DNA of 44,312 nucleotides from Planctomycetota bacterium (GCA_022564995.1 JADFKK010000019.1:1-44312); one strand, 5' to 3'; shown: positions 18,401-25,865, counted from the first letter of the stretch. The notes: generated from the letters alone by a model not told the origin. Translations and numbers: made by a program.

Positions 18401-21400
18401 CTCGACATTGAAGACGCCCAGTCGAGCGATGGGTCGATCGGGGCGTTTGCCTCGGTGCTGACGATCGACAACATGACCTTCGCCGGCTCGCGAAGGCGCT
18501 ACGTCCGCGTCGTCAACGCCTCGGCGGTGATTCGCAACAGCATCTTTCCCGACCGCTTCGGCCCGGACGAGGTGCCCGGCGCCGGCGATGACAACACGGT
18601 CGAGATGATCAACGGCACGGGCATCATGACTGGCGGGCAGATGATTATCGAGGGCAACACGTTCGGCACGACTAAGGGACATAACGACATCATTGATTTT
18701 GTCAGCCCGGTGCGGCCCGCGCCGATCTTGCAGGTGCTCAATAATGTCTTCCTGGGCACCGGCGATGAAATGCTCGATTTGGGCGGTGACGCCTACATCG
18801 AAGGCAACCTCTTCATGCACGCCCGCCGCGATGAATTCAATACCAGCAGCGGACAGACCAACGCGATTAGCACGGGCGACGGGGCCGCGAACGCGACGAT
18901 TGTCGCGGTGCGAAACATCTTTTTTGACATCGAGCACATTATCAACCTGGAGGAGAACAACTCCGTCGTGCTCGAACACAACACGGTGGTCGGCATTCCC
19001 GAAGATGCCGTCGACCCGGGCAACGGGATTTTTCAGGAGTATTCGTTGGTCAACTTCGTGATCGTCAATCGCAGCTCCGCCGGCCGCGGGGCGCACCTCG
19101 ACGGTAACATCGTTTTCGACGTGCCGGAGCGAATCTTCGGCGAGCCCGACACCGCGCAAAACGGCTCTCCGGGGCCGCTTTCGGACATCGTTGTGAACAA
19201 CACCCTGCTGCCGGTCGAGCGCTGTAGCGACGTGATCGGCCAGCGGCCCGGCACGATCGTCGACCTGGGCACGAACATCCTCTGTGGCGATCCGATGTTT
19301 GTCGACCCGGCGGGCGATTTTCATTTATTGCCCGGCTCGCCGGCGATCGGAGCGGGCGCAAACGGCCTCGATCTGGGCGCCTTCGTGCCGGCCGGGGCGA
19401 CGCTATCGGAGTGGATCGTGCTGACGGCTCAGGACTTCGCGACGTTTACTGTCGATGGACCCGGCATCGTCGAATACCGGTATCGCCTGGACGGCGGCCC
19501 GTGGGACAATCGCAGCGCCGTCGACGACCCGATCGAATTGAGCGCCCTGGCCGATGGCCTGCACCAGTTAGAGGTCGTCGGCCGCAATTACGCCGGCGTC
19601 TGGCAGGACGAGGCGGACGCTGTCGAGCGAACCTGGACCGTCGATTCGACGATCCCGCACGTGACGGCCGAGGACGATGATTACTCGACCGACGAGGACA
19701 CCGTCTTGGTCGTTGATGCGGCCGCCGGTGTGCTGGCCAACGACGACGACGTGGGAAGCGCGCTCACGGCGGAACTGGTTTCCGGTCCGTTTCAAGGGAC
19801 GCTGGAGCTGAATGCCGATGGCTCGCTGCGTTACACACCCGACGCCGACTTTTTCGGCGAAGACACGTTCACCTACCGCGCCAACGGCAACGCGTTGGAA
19901 AGTGACCTGGCCACGGTGACGATCACCGTCCGCCCCGTCAACGACCCGCCCATCGCCGCGGACGACAGCTACACCGTGCCGGCCGGTGAGACGATTCGCT
20001 CCGATTCGGGCGTTATCCTGGCCGACAACCCCAGCGGTTATTTTCGGTTTGACGACGAGCTGGGCGCGACGCAGGCCACCGATTCGTCCGGCAACGAACA
20101 TCACGGCACGTACATCGGCGGCGTCGAGTTGCAACAACCCGGCGCCACGGCCAACACGTCGAACAAGGCCATCGCGCTGGGCCGCAGCGCCGACCGCATC
20201 AGCCTGCCCAACGTGTTGATGGATGGCATGGCCGATCTGACGGTCGAGTTCTGGTTCAATACCAGCGACCCGGGCACGCACGTCCCCGTGAGCGCCTCCG
20301 GGCCGGGAGATCGCGGGTTTCTCGACGACAACGAATACTTGCTCCTGTTCAACGATCAGAACCGGGTCGGCATGTCGACCGGTGTCGACGTGGACCGCAG
20401 CGTGCGGCTGCATTGGACGCTGCCGTCGATTGCCGACGGCCAGTGGCATCACTATATCTTCGTCCGCAACGACACGGATGATTTTTTGGAACTGTTTCTC
20501 GACGGAGAGTCACTGGGTAGGCGAAACGCCGAGCTCACGCCGATCACCGTGGCGCCCGGCGGCCTGATCATCGGCGAGGACCAGGACTCACTCGGCGGCG
20601 GATTTCAGTCGTCACAATCGCTGAACGGGCTGTTCGACGAGTTGGCCATCTTCCCGCGGGCTTTCGACGCGGCGGATGCGCAAAGGCATTTCGTCGGCGG
20701 TCAACAACGGGGGCTGCTCGATAACGACGTCGACGTTGACGCCGAGCGGCTGTCGATCGCGCTGCTGGACAGCGTCCATAGCGGCACGCTTGAGTTAGCC
20801 GACGACGGCTCGTTCAGTTACGCGCCGCTGGAAAACTTCGTCGGCGTCGACCGCTTCACCTATCGCGCCAGCGACGGAGAGAATCTCTCGAACGTGGCGA
20901 CCGTCACCATCGAAGTCGGGCCGCAAGGCGAGGCGATTGTCGCCGGAGATGATGTCTATTCCGTGGAGCAGGGCCAAACGCTGGCGATCGAAAACCAAGC
21001 GTTGGGAGTGTTGGACAACGACGCCAACGCCGCCGGGGATTTGTTGCAAACGATTTTGATCGACGGGCCGCAGCACGGGGAGTTGACGCTCAACGCCGAC
21101 GGCACGTTTGTCTACACACCGCTTGCCGGCTTAGCCGCAAGCGATACGTTTACGTATCGGGCGACGAACGGCGTGTGGGTGAGCAATTTGGCCACCGTGA
21201 CAATCGACGTCGAGTCGAGCCTGCCGGCCGATCTGACCGGAAATGGCTTTGTCGATTTTGCAGACCTCACGATATTGTTGGCCGCTTGGAATCAGAATGT
21301 TTCGGCCGCCGAAGGGAATCTCGTCAACCCGCTCGGCACGCCGGTCAACTTCGAAGACCTCACCGTGCTGCTGGCCGCCTGGACCGGACCAGGACCGGCC

Positions 21401-21694
21401 GGGGCGCCGGTAGGCCGCCGGCTTGCCGCGGCTGTAGGAGGCGACTCCGTCGGCGATCCAGGAGAAACGGTAGGAGGCGACTCCGTCGGCGATCCAGGTA
21501 ACACGCACGAGTTGGTCGCCGTCGGAGACGCCTCCTACAGTGCGCGACGCAACGCGCGGAGGTTCCGCTCGACAAGCGGAACCTACGGGCGCTCGCCGCT
21601 TCGTCGTCTCCAAGCCGCGGCGGTCGATCAGGCGCTGCTGGAGGAGGATCGGCTTGGAGTTCGATTGCCGTCACGATCGCTACGTTCCGGTTAG
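12482..21694 (+). CDS. Giant LEPR-XLL secreted multidomain protein (PPC, jelly roll, GEVED, FG-GAP, Ig-like, beta-helix, LamG, dockerin-like)
   Basis: 3070 residues from ATG 12482 (GAGGAA upstream; a GTG at 12452 is in frame but poorer). Approximate residue order: LEPR motif LAIEPLEKRRMLAA (25-38); PPC-like domain (50-155); a second PPC split by a jelly-roll module (199-372); a third PPC-like domain (466-577); GEVED (586-741); seven DxDGDGDxD FG-GAP blades (752-1093); a second GEVED (1096-1253); five Ig-like repeats (1259-1880); right-handed beta-helix (1883-2305); cadherin-like domains, the second split by a LamG domain (~2510-2740); dockerin-like module ADLTGNGFVDFAD to WTGPGP (2914-2975); and a tail with LRRLQAAAVDQALLE. 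No enzymatic active site is evident. It is probably a cell-surface or matrix protein with calcium- and glycan-binding parts. Confidence 0.9.
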   Translation: MSRRTMLRSSLRSFARCTDRRFKRLAIEPLEKRRMLAAFPYPLPLAPLVPAGSLVYETAAERSIDSVGAVDTLELAIDAGQSVTVLIEPLGGLRAALEIRDSAGALVGSESAAAAGQTLLLQTLPIVETDTYTITVSGVDGGVGAFNGRVLLNAAVELESHDGVTNDDPNTAQSLAASFISLVGAAERGAVLGSLDAVISTWYEANMDVDPGWVLEGAWQYGPPTGGGSHNLDPVSGFTGPNVIGYNLRGDYPDDLGVDYATTPPFSTLGASGVSLSFKRWLGVESSIYDHATVEVSNDGGSNWTTVWNNPSESIQDPSESIQDSRWTPQTFDISAIADDQPDVRLRWSMGPTDSSVTYPGWNIDDVSVSSSTSSDSDWYRFELADGQSASLTLYSLSGGLSSIELYDAANTRLEFDAGPVAHIGEFLGTAGDGLAADYFVRVFDTAGEYNLVVARGARLAVGNAGASLDLTLAGTALGHLDAGIGVGLRHFTVSVMAGDVLEIATSTPADGAGEFVNLLDPRIELYDPTAALVAGDDNGAGDGRNASLRHTATKSGRYAVRVLPVGETAGEFVLRIAGHSRPPGGFDFGDAPAPYPTSRADDGARHEAIGPTLGGLRDEELDGQPSTDANGDRADEDGVTFGTIRVGQLDASVTVNVQDAPAGTKLDAWIDFNGDGTWGGPGEHIFDSVVVNNGNNVFEFDVPSWATSGDTYARFRLSTEGDLGVGGSAADGEVEDYRIAINPPTQASGAFVGENSIISNFFGVQSAVAADVDGDGDMDLIGAEGGFDDEIKWFENDGNEVFTTHDLGRTRGVSSIIAADIDGDGDVDVIIASDDYFDSKIEWYRNDGNGGFTVHTITTDVKRASNVFAADIDGDGDMDVVGASAGDDRITWYENDGSEAFTPHIISTDADVVRSVFAADVDGDGDMDVLSASQNDNKIAWYENDGSQRFTPHIITTDAAGAARVFAADVDGDGDMDVLSASKDDGTIAWYENDGNERFTPHVIATDTASPSDVVAVDLDGDGDIDVLEASFSGFAWYENDGSQRFTAHSISRPSERPTSVFPADIDGDGDLDIVVASRFDTKISWYANDGSPEPTFDFGDAPAPYPTLLSAAGAAHNPVGPTLGPDRDDEVDGQPTASADGDGADEDGVTFGSIRVGQLDAIVTVNVQNAVAGAKLDAWIDFNGDGSWGGPGEQIFASAVVSNGDNALSYDVPSWAKFGNTFARFRLSTAGGLAVGGSAADGEVEDYRVTIDSPAGPPRVIDSSIRQGDVRTGGPFVYTVQFSESIAPDRVDIGDVVLIGDTVGAVVATTVAYADGTATLTATFPDLSSDQYTLTVRSSPSGIVDLSGELLDGERHATTTVPSGDGAAGGDFEVNFAVDATPPRVIASSILQNGVVAAGALLYTVRFDEPLLASTLDVSNVTLSGLFNGSITATQFSYDVDSSTLTLGFDVFPDDVYTLTLRSGGNRFTDLVGHSLDGERHSTTTVPSGNGAAGGDFVVDFAVEGGPPRVVDSSLLEGDVRLGGTLNYTARFSEPIDPESVVANNVVLIGDTIGAVTATSVTFAAGTATLTASFSGLPSDNFTLRVLSGPDGIKDLTGSQLDGEPHPATTVPSGDGTAGGDFEVHFTVDATPPHVIASSILQNDVLATDSISYTAQFSEPLLAGVLDAGDVRLASQRSGVFVPTQFEYNDVTSTLMLGFDNLPDDFYTLTLRSGENRIRDIAGNVLDGERHPTRTVPSGNGAAGGDFVVGFFLDSRPPRVIESSIREGDAVTAGGLTYTARFDESLDLASVIAANVHLVGSRVGEFAPTSVTYRESSSTLTATFPSLPIDQYVLTLRSGVGGLADRSGKPLDGERHATTTVPSGDGVPGGNFEVHFGIASEIGGTIASDTVLPTGSGPWRVTSNLTVPAGVTLTIEPGVVMLFEAGVEVVVRGRIVAVGTPGSRIRLTSADGAKWDGIHLRDSLEDNIFAYLDIEDAQSSDGSIGAFASVLTIDNMTFAGSRRRYVRVVNASAVIRNSIFPDRFGPDEVPGAGDDNTVEMINGTGIMTGGQMIIEGNTFGTTKGHNDIIDFVSPVRPAPILQVLNNVFLGTGDEMLDLGGDAYIEGNLFMHARRDEFNTSSGQTNAISTGDGAANATIVAVRNIFFDIEHIINLEENNSVVLEHNTVVGIPEDAVDPGNGIFQEYSLVNFVIVNRSSAGRGAHLDGNIVFDVPERIFGEPDTAQNGSPGPLSDIVVNNTLLPVERCSDVIGQRPGTIVDLGTNILCGDPMFVDPAGDFHLLPGSPAIGAGANGLDLGAFVPAGATLSEWIVLTAQDFATFTVDGPGIVEYRYRLDGGPWDNRSAVDDPIELSALADGLHQLEVVGRNYAGVWQDEADAVERTWTVDSTIPHVTAEDDDYSTDEDTVLVVDAAAGVLANDDDVGSALTAELVSGPFQGTLELNADGSLRYTPDADFFGEDTFTYRANGNALESDLATVTITVRPVNDPPIAADDSYTVPAGETIRSDSGVILADNPSGYFRFDDELGATQATDSSGNEHHGTYIGGVELQQPGATANTSNKAIALGRSADRISLPNVLMDGMADLTVEFWFNTSDPGTHVPVSASGPGDRGFLDDNEYLLLFNDQNRVGMSTGVDVDRSVRLHWTLPSIADGQWHHYIFVRNDTDDFLELFLDGESLGRRNAELTPITVAPGGLIIGEDQDSLGGGFQSSQSLNGLFDELAIFPRAFDAADAQRHFVGGQQRGLLDNDVDVDAERLSIALLDSVHSGTLELADDGSFSYAPLENFVGVDRFTYRASDGENLSNVATVTIEVGPQGEAIVAGDDVYSVEQGQTLAIENQALGVLDNDANAAGDLLQTILIDGPQHGELTLNADGTFVYTPLAGLAASDTFTYRATNGVWVSNLATVTIDVESSLPADLTGNGFVDFADLTILLAAWNQNVSAAEGNLVNPLGTPVNFEDLTVLLAAWTGPGPAGAPVGRRLAAAVGGDSVGDPGETVGGDSVGDPGNTHELVAVGDASYSARRNARRFRSTSGTYGRSPLRRLQAAAVDQALLEEDRLGVRLPSRSLRSG
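13412..13453 (+). repeat. Perfect 21-base tandem duplication inside the jelly-roll domain
   Basis: CCTAGTGAGTCGATTCAGGA occurs at 13412-13431 and again at 13433-13452, a 21-base period that keeps frame and duplicates PSESIQD. The copies are identical over 20 bases, so the duplication is recent relative to the other repeats of this gene. Confidence 0.9.
14240..16250 (+). repeat. GEVED - seven-bladed FG-GAP propeller - GEVED block
   Basis: Two GEVED domains (about 14240-14705 and 15770-16245) share FDFGDAPAPYPT, DGxADEDGVTFG, LDAWIDFNGDG and AADGEVEDYR. Between them lie seven repeats of ~147 bases, each with a DxDGDGDxD calcium-type loop followed by WYENDGS and FTxHxI, enough to close a seven-bladed propeller. 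The arrangement suggests that one GEVED was duplicated around the propeller, or that the propeller was inserted between tandem copies. Confidence 0.85.
16256..18117 (+). repeat. Five Ig-like repeats of ~125 codons in A-B-A-B-A order
   Basis: Units start near 16256, 16631, 17006, 17380 and 17755, each with PPRVI(D/A)SSI, YTLTLRSG, LDGERH and TTVPSG(D/N)GAAGG. Units 1 and 3 share VVLIGDTxGAV and TATLTA. Units 2 and 4 share IASSILQN, EPLLA and LGFDxxPDD(V/F)YTL. Unit 5 is closer to type A. The pattern implies that an A-B pair was duplicated as a block. Confidence 0.85.
21432..21540. repeat. Palindromic repeat GTAGGAGGCGACTCC captured in coding sequence
   Basis: A 29-base unit beginning GTAGGAGGCGACTCCGTCGG is present at 21434-21462 and, identically, at 21470-21498, a 36-base (12-codon) step. 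It encodes VGGDSVGDPG(E/N)T twice. The inverted arm follows at 21518-21540 and ends CCTCCTACAG. It has the form of an extragenic GTAG-footed palindrome, yet lies in frame inside the C-terminal linker of the giant protein. Confidence 0.85.
21560..21588. repeat. Hairpin AGGTTCCGCT-CGACA-AGCGGAACCT in coding sequence
   Basis: A perfect 10-base stem (21560-21569 and 21575-21584) with a five-base loop, read on the other strand as GTAGGTTCCGCTTG. It is a second palindrome type inside the same coding linker, encoding roughly RFRSTSGTYG. Confidence 0.85.
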
Positions 21695-21809
21695 ATTAAC
21701 CTGATATGTCCCGGTTTTCTGCCGAACATCTGTGCCGCTGGACGAGCGGCTGCCGCGGCGATTACAATGGAACTTGTATGAACACGGGTTCTCTCGCTCC
21801 AGGTGCGGC

Positions 21810-22973
21810 ATGTTAATTCTCGCGCGCAAGATTCTGCTTTTGCTGTTCACTTCGATTCTCTGCGTCGGCGCGGCCTCTGCCGATGCGATGGCCGCGGACG
21901 CTTCGACCATTGACGCCTTGATCGCCCGGCTCGGCGCCGACAAATACGCCGAGCGAGAACAGGCTTCGCGGCACATCGTCGCGGTGGGCATCTCGGCCCG
22001 TGGCGCGCTGGTCAAGGCCCTCAATCACGTCGACGCCGAAATTGCCCAACGGGCTCGCGCGGCGCTGCTGACGGTTATCGAGGCTGATTTTCAAAACCGC
22101 CTGGCCCGCTTCGCGATTGATGACGACCCACAGAACGATCACGGTTTTTCCGGCTGGACGCGGTTCAAGAGAATTGTCGGCTCCGACAACATGGCGCGAG
22201 TTTTGTTCGTCGAAATGCAGCGAGCGGAGGCCGTGCTGCTGGAGATCGCCGAGCAAAGCCCCGACAAAACAGCCGATGCGATGATCGTTCGTAGCGCGCG
22301 GCTTGGTGGCGATCATCGGCCGCGCTACGACGAATACGGCGAAGACGACGTATCGGTAGCCAGTGTGGCCGCGCTGCTGTTTCTCGGCGGAGACGCACAG
22401 CTAGCGGTTGCCGACCGCGCGCGAGCCAAGGTCTACCCGTTACTCGACGACGGTTTTTCCGATGAGGTTCGTGGCGGGCGAAATATGGCGCCGTTGAAGA
22501 AGCTGTTGGGGGCCTGGCTCACAAGGAGTTCCGGCGGGCCACAGGCGATGCAAGACATGTGGATATCGCTGCGTTACGAAATCCCCGAAGGAATCAAACC
22601 GGCGCTGGCAATCCTTGCCGACGGCGGCTTTGAACAGCAGTCGCGAACCCGCGAGTACGCTTTGCTGGTGGTCGCCAAGTTTGGCGACCGCAGCCACCTC
22701 GGGGCGATCGAACCGCTGCTGAGTGATACGTCGAGCAGCGACAGCGGCGCCCCGTTTCGCAAAAGCGCGCGGGCGGAAGTGCGCGACGTGGCGTTGGCTA
22801 CGATGATCCACCTGAGTGGGCAGAAGCTGAAGAAATTCGGATTCGAGAAAGCCAGCGAGAAGTTTTTTGACGAATACGACGTCGATTCGCTCGGCTTCTC
22901 GACCAACGCAAAACGACAGGCGGCGTTGACAAAATGGCGAAGTTGGCGAAAGTCGCAAGAGGCCAAGAAATAG
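21810..22973 (+). CDS. Secreted HEAT-repeat-like protein, function unknown
   Basis: 387 residues from ATG 21810. An upstream in-frame start at 21732 is rejected because it would bury the signal peptide (KILLLLFTSILCVGAASADA). The mature N-terminus IDALIARLGADKYAEREQAS is the helix-pair opening common to exported planctomycete HEAT proteins. Helical repeats continue (ARGALVKALNHVDAEIAQRAR), followed by a longer alpha-helical region and a terminal ALTKWRSWRKSQ. No catalytic motif is visible. It probably serves as a protein-interaction scaffold outside the cytoplasm. It begins 115 bases after the giant protein; a TACAAT box near 21770 could be its -10, but the -35 is poor. Confidence 0.7.
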   Translation: MLILARKILLLLFTSILCVGAASADAMAADASTIDALIARLGADKYAEREQASRHIVAVGISARGALVKALNHVDAEIAQRARAALLTVIEADFQNRLARFAIDDDPQNDHGFSGWTRFKRIVGSDNMARVLFVEMQRAEAVLLEIAEQSPDKTADAMIVRSARLGGDHRPRYDEYGEDDVSVASVAALLFLGGDAQLAVADRARAKVYPLLDDGFSDEVRGGRNMAPLKKLLGAWLTRSSGGPQAMQDMWISLRYEIPEGIKPALAILADGGFEQQSRTREYALLVVAKFGDRSHLGAIEPLLSDTSSSDSGAPFRKSARAEVRDVALATMIHLSGQKLKKFGFEKASEKFFDEYDVDSLGFSTNAKRQAALTKWRSWRKSQEAKK

Positions 22974-23144
22974 GCCCCTCGGCCCTCGCACAGCGCCGCA
23001 CCGTTATATTCCTCCCGTTTTGCCCCGCCCGCCACAATTCGGCTCAACTTCTCTTGACGGCCGGCCGATTTCAGTCGAAGATTGCCGTCCTTTTCTTCCG
23101 CGACGGCGATGCGGCCCCCTCCTCAACCGCTCAGGAGCGTTGTT

Positions 23145-23765
23145 ATGAATCACTCGGTCCGAACTCTCGTGGTGCTGGCAGCCTTAACGGCCATCTGCAT
23201 GAGCGGCTGCGCCACGCGGCGGCGCACCGACGGAGCCGTGATTGGCGGAGCGGCCGGAGCCGGCTTGGGCGCCATCATCGGACATCAACTGGGCAATACG
23301 GGCGGCGGTGCTGTGATCGGCGGGCTGGTGGGGGCCATAACGGGTAACGCCATCGGCGGCAGCTTGGACGAAATCGAAGCCAGCAATCGGGCGGAGATCG
23401 AAGCGCGGCTGGGACGCCCGCCGGGGCCCGGCGCAGTGAGCGTATACGACGTGGTCGAGCTAAGCCAAAAGGGCGTATCGAGCGCGACGATCATCCGCCA
23501 CATTCAGATCCGCGGCACCACGGGACCAATGGGGACGGACGACCTGCTGCTGATGAACAACGAAGGTGTGGACGATGCCGTGCAGCAGGCGATGATGAGC
23601 CCGCCGGCTCCGCCAAAAAAATACGTGCGCCGCGAGGTCGTCACCCGGCCGGTGATCGTCCAGCGACACTACCCGGTGTTTCGAGATCCATATTACTACG
23701 ATTACCACCATCACTACCGCCGGCATCACCGTTCCGGCATCTCGTTCACCTATCGCAATCATTAG
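23145..23765 (+). CDS. Glycine-zipper outer-membrane-type lipoprotein
   Basis: 206 residues from ATG 23145 with AGGAG nine bases upstream; in-frame codons before it are not used. The N-terminus is a short lipoprotein signal with MSGC as the lipobox (Cys22). It is followed by a glycine zipper (GAVIGGAAGAGLGAIIGHQLGN and GGAVIGGLVGAITGNAIGG), which forms membrane-embedded helices in Rickettsia 17-kDa-antigen-like and similar lipoproteins. Residues ~95-150 form a conserved-looking block (YDVVELSQKGVSSATIIRHI) seen with such zippers in planctomycetes. The tail is rich in Tyr and His (YYYDYHHHYRRHHR) and could bind metal. Its exact role is unknown; envelope integrity is a guess from the family. 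Confidence 0.8.
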   Translation: MNHSVRTLVVLAALTAICMSGCATRRRTDGAVIGGAAGAGLGAIIGHQLGNTGGGAVIGGLVGAITGNAIGGSLDEIEASNRAEIEARLGRPPGPGAVSVYDVVELSQKGVSSATIIRHIQIRGTTGPMGTDDLLLMNNEGVDDAVQQAMMSPPAPPKKYVRREVVTRPVIVQRHYPVFRDPYYYDYHHHYRRHHRSGISFTYRNH

Positions 23766-23921
23766 CAGCCCGTTGATTTGGTGTAGGAGGCCTTTCATAA
23801 ACGGTCGACGAACAGCGCAGCCGACTGTTCTCGCCGAAAGGCGGCAGATCGGGTATCATGCGCGGATCGACGGCGGGGCTCGTCGAACTGTTTTTCTCGC
23901 GCACGCTGGAGGACTTCCGCC

Positions 23922-24203
23922 ATGGCCAAGGTCACTGCCCGTCATATTCTCGTCGCCAATGAAGAGGAATGTAACGTCCTGAAAGCCCAGATCGAAGGCG
24001 GCGCCGACTTCGCCGAATTGGCCAAAGAACATTCTTCCTGTTCCTCCGCACAGCAAGGCGGCGACTTGGGCGAATTCGGCCCCGGCCAAATGGTGCCCGA
24101 GTTCGACGAAGTTGTGTTCAGCGCCGAGATTGGCGAAGTGCAGGGGCCGGTGCAGACCCAGTTCGGTTTTCACCTGCTGGAAGTCACCAGCCGAGAGGAT
24201 TGA
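23922..24203 (+). CDS. ppiC: Parvulin-type peptidyl-prolyl cis-trans isomerase
   Basis: 93 residues, the length of E. coli PpiC, from ATG 23922 with GGAGG at a good distance. The single rotamase domain is complete: ARHILV at the start, GADFAELAKEHSSC, the GGDLGEFGPGQMVPEFDE core and FGFHLLEV at the end with the conserved His. There is no signal peptide, so it should be cytoplasmic and assist folding by isomerising proline bonds. It is followed after 57 bases by the PQQ-propeller gene on the same strand, with a palindrome between them. Confidence 0.93.
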   Translation: MAKVTARHILVANEEECNVLKAQIEGGADFAELAKEHSSCSSAQQGGDLGEFGPGQMVPEFDEVVFSAEIGEVQGPVQTQFGFHLLEVTSRED

Positions 24204-24218
24204 ACGACACTTTCCCTC

Positions 24219-24241
24219 GTTCCCAAGCTGAGCTTGGGAAC
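24219..24241. repeat. Perfect palindrome GTTCCCAAGCT-G-AGCTTGGGAAC
   Basis: Eleven-base arms (24219-24229 and 24231-24241) around a single base, between ppiC and the PQQ-propeller gene. It has no GTAG foot and no T-run, so it is a different palindrome class rather than a plain terminator. Confidence 0.85.
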
Positions 24242-24260
24242 CAGGACAACGGGCGGACTC

Positions 24261-25841
24261 ATGGCCGACGCAACGATTTCCTCCGATGGTAACGAAGACA
24301 AAACCGCGCCAGGCATACGCTGGTGGCCGGCGGCGGTGATCGTGGCGGTTGCGGCCATCGTTATTGCACCGACCTGGGTGTTGTGGCCCGGAGATGTAGA
24401 GCAGGGCCACGCCGCCATCATCGTGGCAGTCACCATGTTCCTTTCGGTCATTTCACTCGGGTCTTGGATGGCGTTTTTCTCCCGCATGTCCAAGCCGGTC
24501 CGCAAGCGAAGCCTAATCGTATTGGTGATCGCGAGCGTCGTTTTCGCCGCTTCATTTCGTATTCGCGGTTACGACGGCGGGCTGGCCGTCTTGCTGGAAT
24601 TCCGCTGGCGCCGCCAGAGGCCGGTTGTCGTTGAAGTCGACAAGGCGGCAGACGTGAAAGAGAACCGATATCGCGACTTCCCGCAATTCCTCGGACCGAA
24701 TCGAAACGGCGTGCTGAGCGATCCCGGCATTTCGTTCGATTGGGACGCTTCTCCGCCGAAGCTTCTTTGGCGGCGCGACATCGGACCCGGCTGGTCGTCG
24801 TTCGCGGTGGTCGGCGATTTCGCCTTCACGCAGCAACAAGACGGCGAAGACGAAACCGTCGTGTGCCTCGAACTGCTGACCGGAAAGGCGCGCTGGATTC
24901 GCCGCGACAAGACCCGCTACGGTGAAAAATGGGAGTTCGGCGGCGTCGGACCGCGCAGCACGCCAACCGTTCACGAGGGCCGCGTCTACACCGTCGGGGC
25001 CACCGGGCTGCTGAATTGTCTCCGCGCCAGCGACGGCGAGCTGCTGTGGTCGAAGGACTTGCTGGCCGACAACGACACCGACAACATCCAATGGGGATTC
25101 TGTTGCTCGCCGTTGATCGTCAACGAAAAGGTCATCGTCAGCGCCGGCGGCGCGGGCGGTAAGTCGCTGGTGGCCTATCACAAGGACGACGGCCGTAGGC
25201 TGTGGAGCGGCGGCGACGACCCGGCCAGCTATAGCTCGCCAATTCTGGCGACGATCGCCGGTGCGAAGCAGGTATTGATCGTCAACGCCCAGTCGATCGT
25301 CGGGCACGACCTGGCGAGCGGTGCGGTGCTCTGGCGATACAAACGCCCCGGAAACATGCCCAGCGTCAGTCAGCCGGTGCCGCTTTCGGGCGATCGGGTC
25401 TTCATCGCCAAAGGCTACGGCGAAGGCTGCGCGATGCTACAAATCAGCCGCGACGGAGACGAGTGGTCGGTCAAAAAACTCTGGAGCAGCATTCGCATGA
25501 AGCCCAAGTTCTCGAACGTCGTGGTCCGCGACGGTTACGTTTACGGACTCGACAACGTGCTGCTGTCGTGTCTGGATATTCGCGATGGGAAAGCAGGAAA
25601 ACGGCAGTGGGCCGAGCGCGAGTTTGACTACGGCCAGGTGTTACTCGTCGGCGACGTGCTGTTGATACAAAAGGAAAGCGGCGAATTGGTGGCCGCTCGC
25701 GCATCGCCCGACGGGTACAAAGAGTTGGCCCGCTATCAGGTGCTCGGCGGCCACACCTGGAACAGCCCCGTGCTGGCCGGCCGCTATTATCTGGTTCGCA
25801 ACGATCGCGAAGCAGCCTGTTACGAGATGCCGCTGCGGTGA
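24261..25841 (+). CDS. PQQ-like beta-propeller membrane protein
   Basis: 526 residues from ATG 24261; an in-frame start at 24234 falls inside the palindrome and is rejected. Three hydrophobic segments (about residues 17-40, 48-75 and 82-100) anchor it in the membrane. An exported propeller begins at FPQFLGPNRNGVLSDPGI, the usual opening of the planctomycete outer-membrane-PQQ/BamB-like family. Blades carry the repeated LLTGKARW, ASDGELLW, KDDGRRLW and LASGAVLW motifs. Catalytic PQQ-dehydrogenase residues are not evident, so a structural or binding role is likelier than dehydrogenation. The last codons (NDREAACYEMPLR) are duplicated ~940 bases downstream at 26707-26781. Confidence 0.85.
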   Translation: MADATISSDGNEDKTAPGIRWWPAAVIVAVAAIVIAPTWVLWPGDVEQGHAAIIVAVTMFLSVISLGSWMAFFSRMSKPVRKRSLIVLVIASVVFAASFRIRGYDGGLAVLLEFRWRRQRPVVVEVDKAADVKENRYRDFPQFLGPNRNGVLSDPGISFDWDASPPKLLWRRDIGPGWSSFAVVGDFAFTQQQDGEDETVVCLELLTGKARWIRRDKTRYGEKWEFGGVGPRSTPTVHEGRVYTVGATGLLNCLRASDGELLWSKDLLADNDTDNIQWGFCCSPLIVNEKVIVSAGGAGGKSLVAYHKDDGRRLWSGGDDPASYSSPILATIAGAKQVLIVNAQSIVGHDLASGAVLWRYKRPGNMPSVSQPVPLSGDRVFIAKGYGEGCAMLQISRDGDEWSVKKLWSSIRMKPKFSNVVVRDGYVYGLDNVLLSCLDIRDGKAGKRQWAEREFDYGQVLLVGDVLLIQKESGELVAARASPDGYKELARYQVLGGHTWNSPVLAGRYYLVRNDREAACYEMPLR

Positions 25842-25845
25842 GTGG

Positions 25846-25865
25846 AGCAGGTTTCCTAACCTGCT
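25846..25865. repeat. Single-arm copy of the GCAGGTTTCCTAACCTGC family
   Basis: AGCAGGTTTCCTAACCTGCT, a perfect hairpin with an eight-base stem and TCCT loop, five bases after the PQQ gene stop. Only one of the two arms found at 6625-6691 is present. Confidence 0.85.

Noticed and set aside
24204..24260. Rho-independent terminator after ppiC
   Set aside because: The hairpin is perfect but no T-run follows on either strand, so it fits a dispersed palindrome better.
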